Of a stretch of DNA of 7,170 nucleotides, positions 7,087 through 7,170 are shown piece by piece (position 1 is the first letter of the stretch; each line of letters opens with the position of its first letter). This DNA comes from an uncultured Porphyromonas sp. Its GTDB lineage: Bacteria; Bacteroidota; Bacteroidia; Bacteroidales; Porphyromonadaceae. The notes beneath the pieces are model-generated. The model was not told the DNA's origin, did no database searches, and saw nothing but the letters and a program-made list of their open reading frames with translations. The stretch spans positions 1 to 7,170 of the forward strand of contig USJF01000064.1 in the NCBI GenBank assembly GCA_900554935.1. Reading direction: 5' to 3'. Position numbers and translations under genes: made by a program.

Positions 7087-7170
7087 GCTGAGACTATTGC
7101 ACGAAGGCGATCTGTGGCGTTGCTTTCGGAATTCGGCCTAGGTCACGTACGTGAGTACGCTCCCTTCGGC
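7087..7170. other. Window-edge segment without a convincing gene; palindrome and possible repeat
   Basis: No start codon with a supported gene is seen. One + strand frame is stop-free from 7075 to the edge (reading RRRSVALLSEFGLGHVREY in part) but has no proper start, and 32 codons are too few to judge. The stretch contains a perfect 12-bp palindrome TCACGTACGTGA (7143-7154), a direct repeat GTACG-TGA-GTACG at 7147-7159, and three TTCGG motifs. It is more G+C-rich than the adjacent promoter. It may be upstream regulatory sequence, the end of a repeated element, or the edge of a neighbouring feature. Confidence 0.35.

Overview
The window looks like a chromosomal segment of a Bacteroidales bacterium, most like Porphyromonas or a relative. 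The support is a DUF5686-type outer membrane protein (a Bacteroidetes family), the folP-cdaA gene pair typical of that phylum, a promoter that fits the Bacteroidetes -33/-7 pattern (TTG-N20-TAnnTTTG), and weak or absent Shine-Dalgarno sites. The genus is a guess. The strictly anaerobic class III ribonucleotide reductase shows that DNA precursors can be made without oxygen.

Left half, + strand (1-3016): a tight three-gene cluster. The 3' end of nrdD (anaerobic ribonucleoside-triphosphate reductase, with its zinc cysteines and glycyl-radical site) is followed after 12 bp by a complete AspT/YidE-like aspartate:alanine-exchanger-family transporter with two central RCK_C domains. After 6 bp comes nrdG, the radical-SAM activase of NrdD. 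The transporter sits between an enzyme and its own activator.

Right half, - strand (7021 down to 2993): a second tight cluster reads folP (dihydropteroate synthase), 11 bp, cdaA (membrane diadenylate cyclase that makes c-di-AMP), 11 bp, then a gene for a DUF5686 outer membrane beta-barrel protein. A plausible promoter lies just upstream of folP at about 7056-7086. The DUF5686 gene is split: residues 1-157 and the remaining ~620 residues are in different frames, and a -1 shift at a run of four G on the coding strand (4855-4858) joins them into a family-like 777-residue product. Its C-terminal end overlaps the end of nrdG by 24 bp, so the two clusters converge with no intergenic space and no obvious terminator.

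The last 150 bp (7022-7170) hold the folP leader and promoter, then a stretch with no convincing gene that contains a perfect 12-bp palindrome and may be the edge of a repeated or mobile sequence. No tRNA, rRNA, CRISPR, IS element or phage gene was found. I see no clearly new system. The points most worth a second look are the frameshift, a change at the sulfonamide-resistance position of FolP, a G/C-skew flip inside the split gene, and the unusual operon partners.
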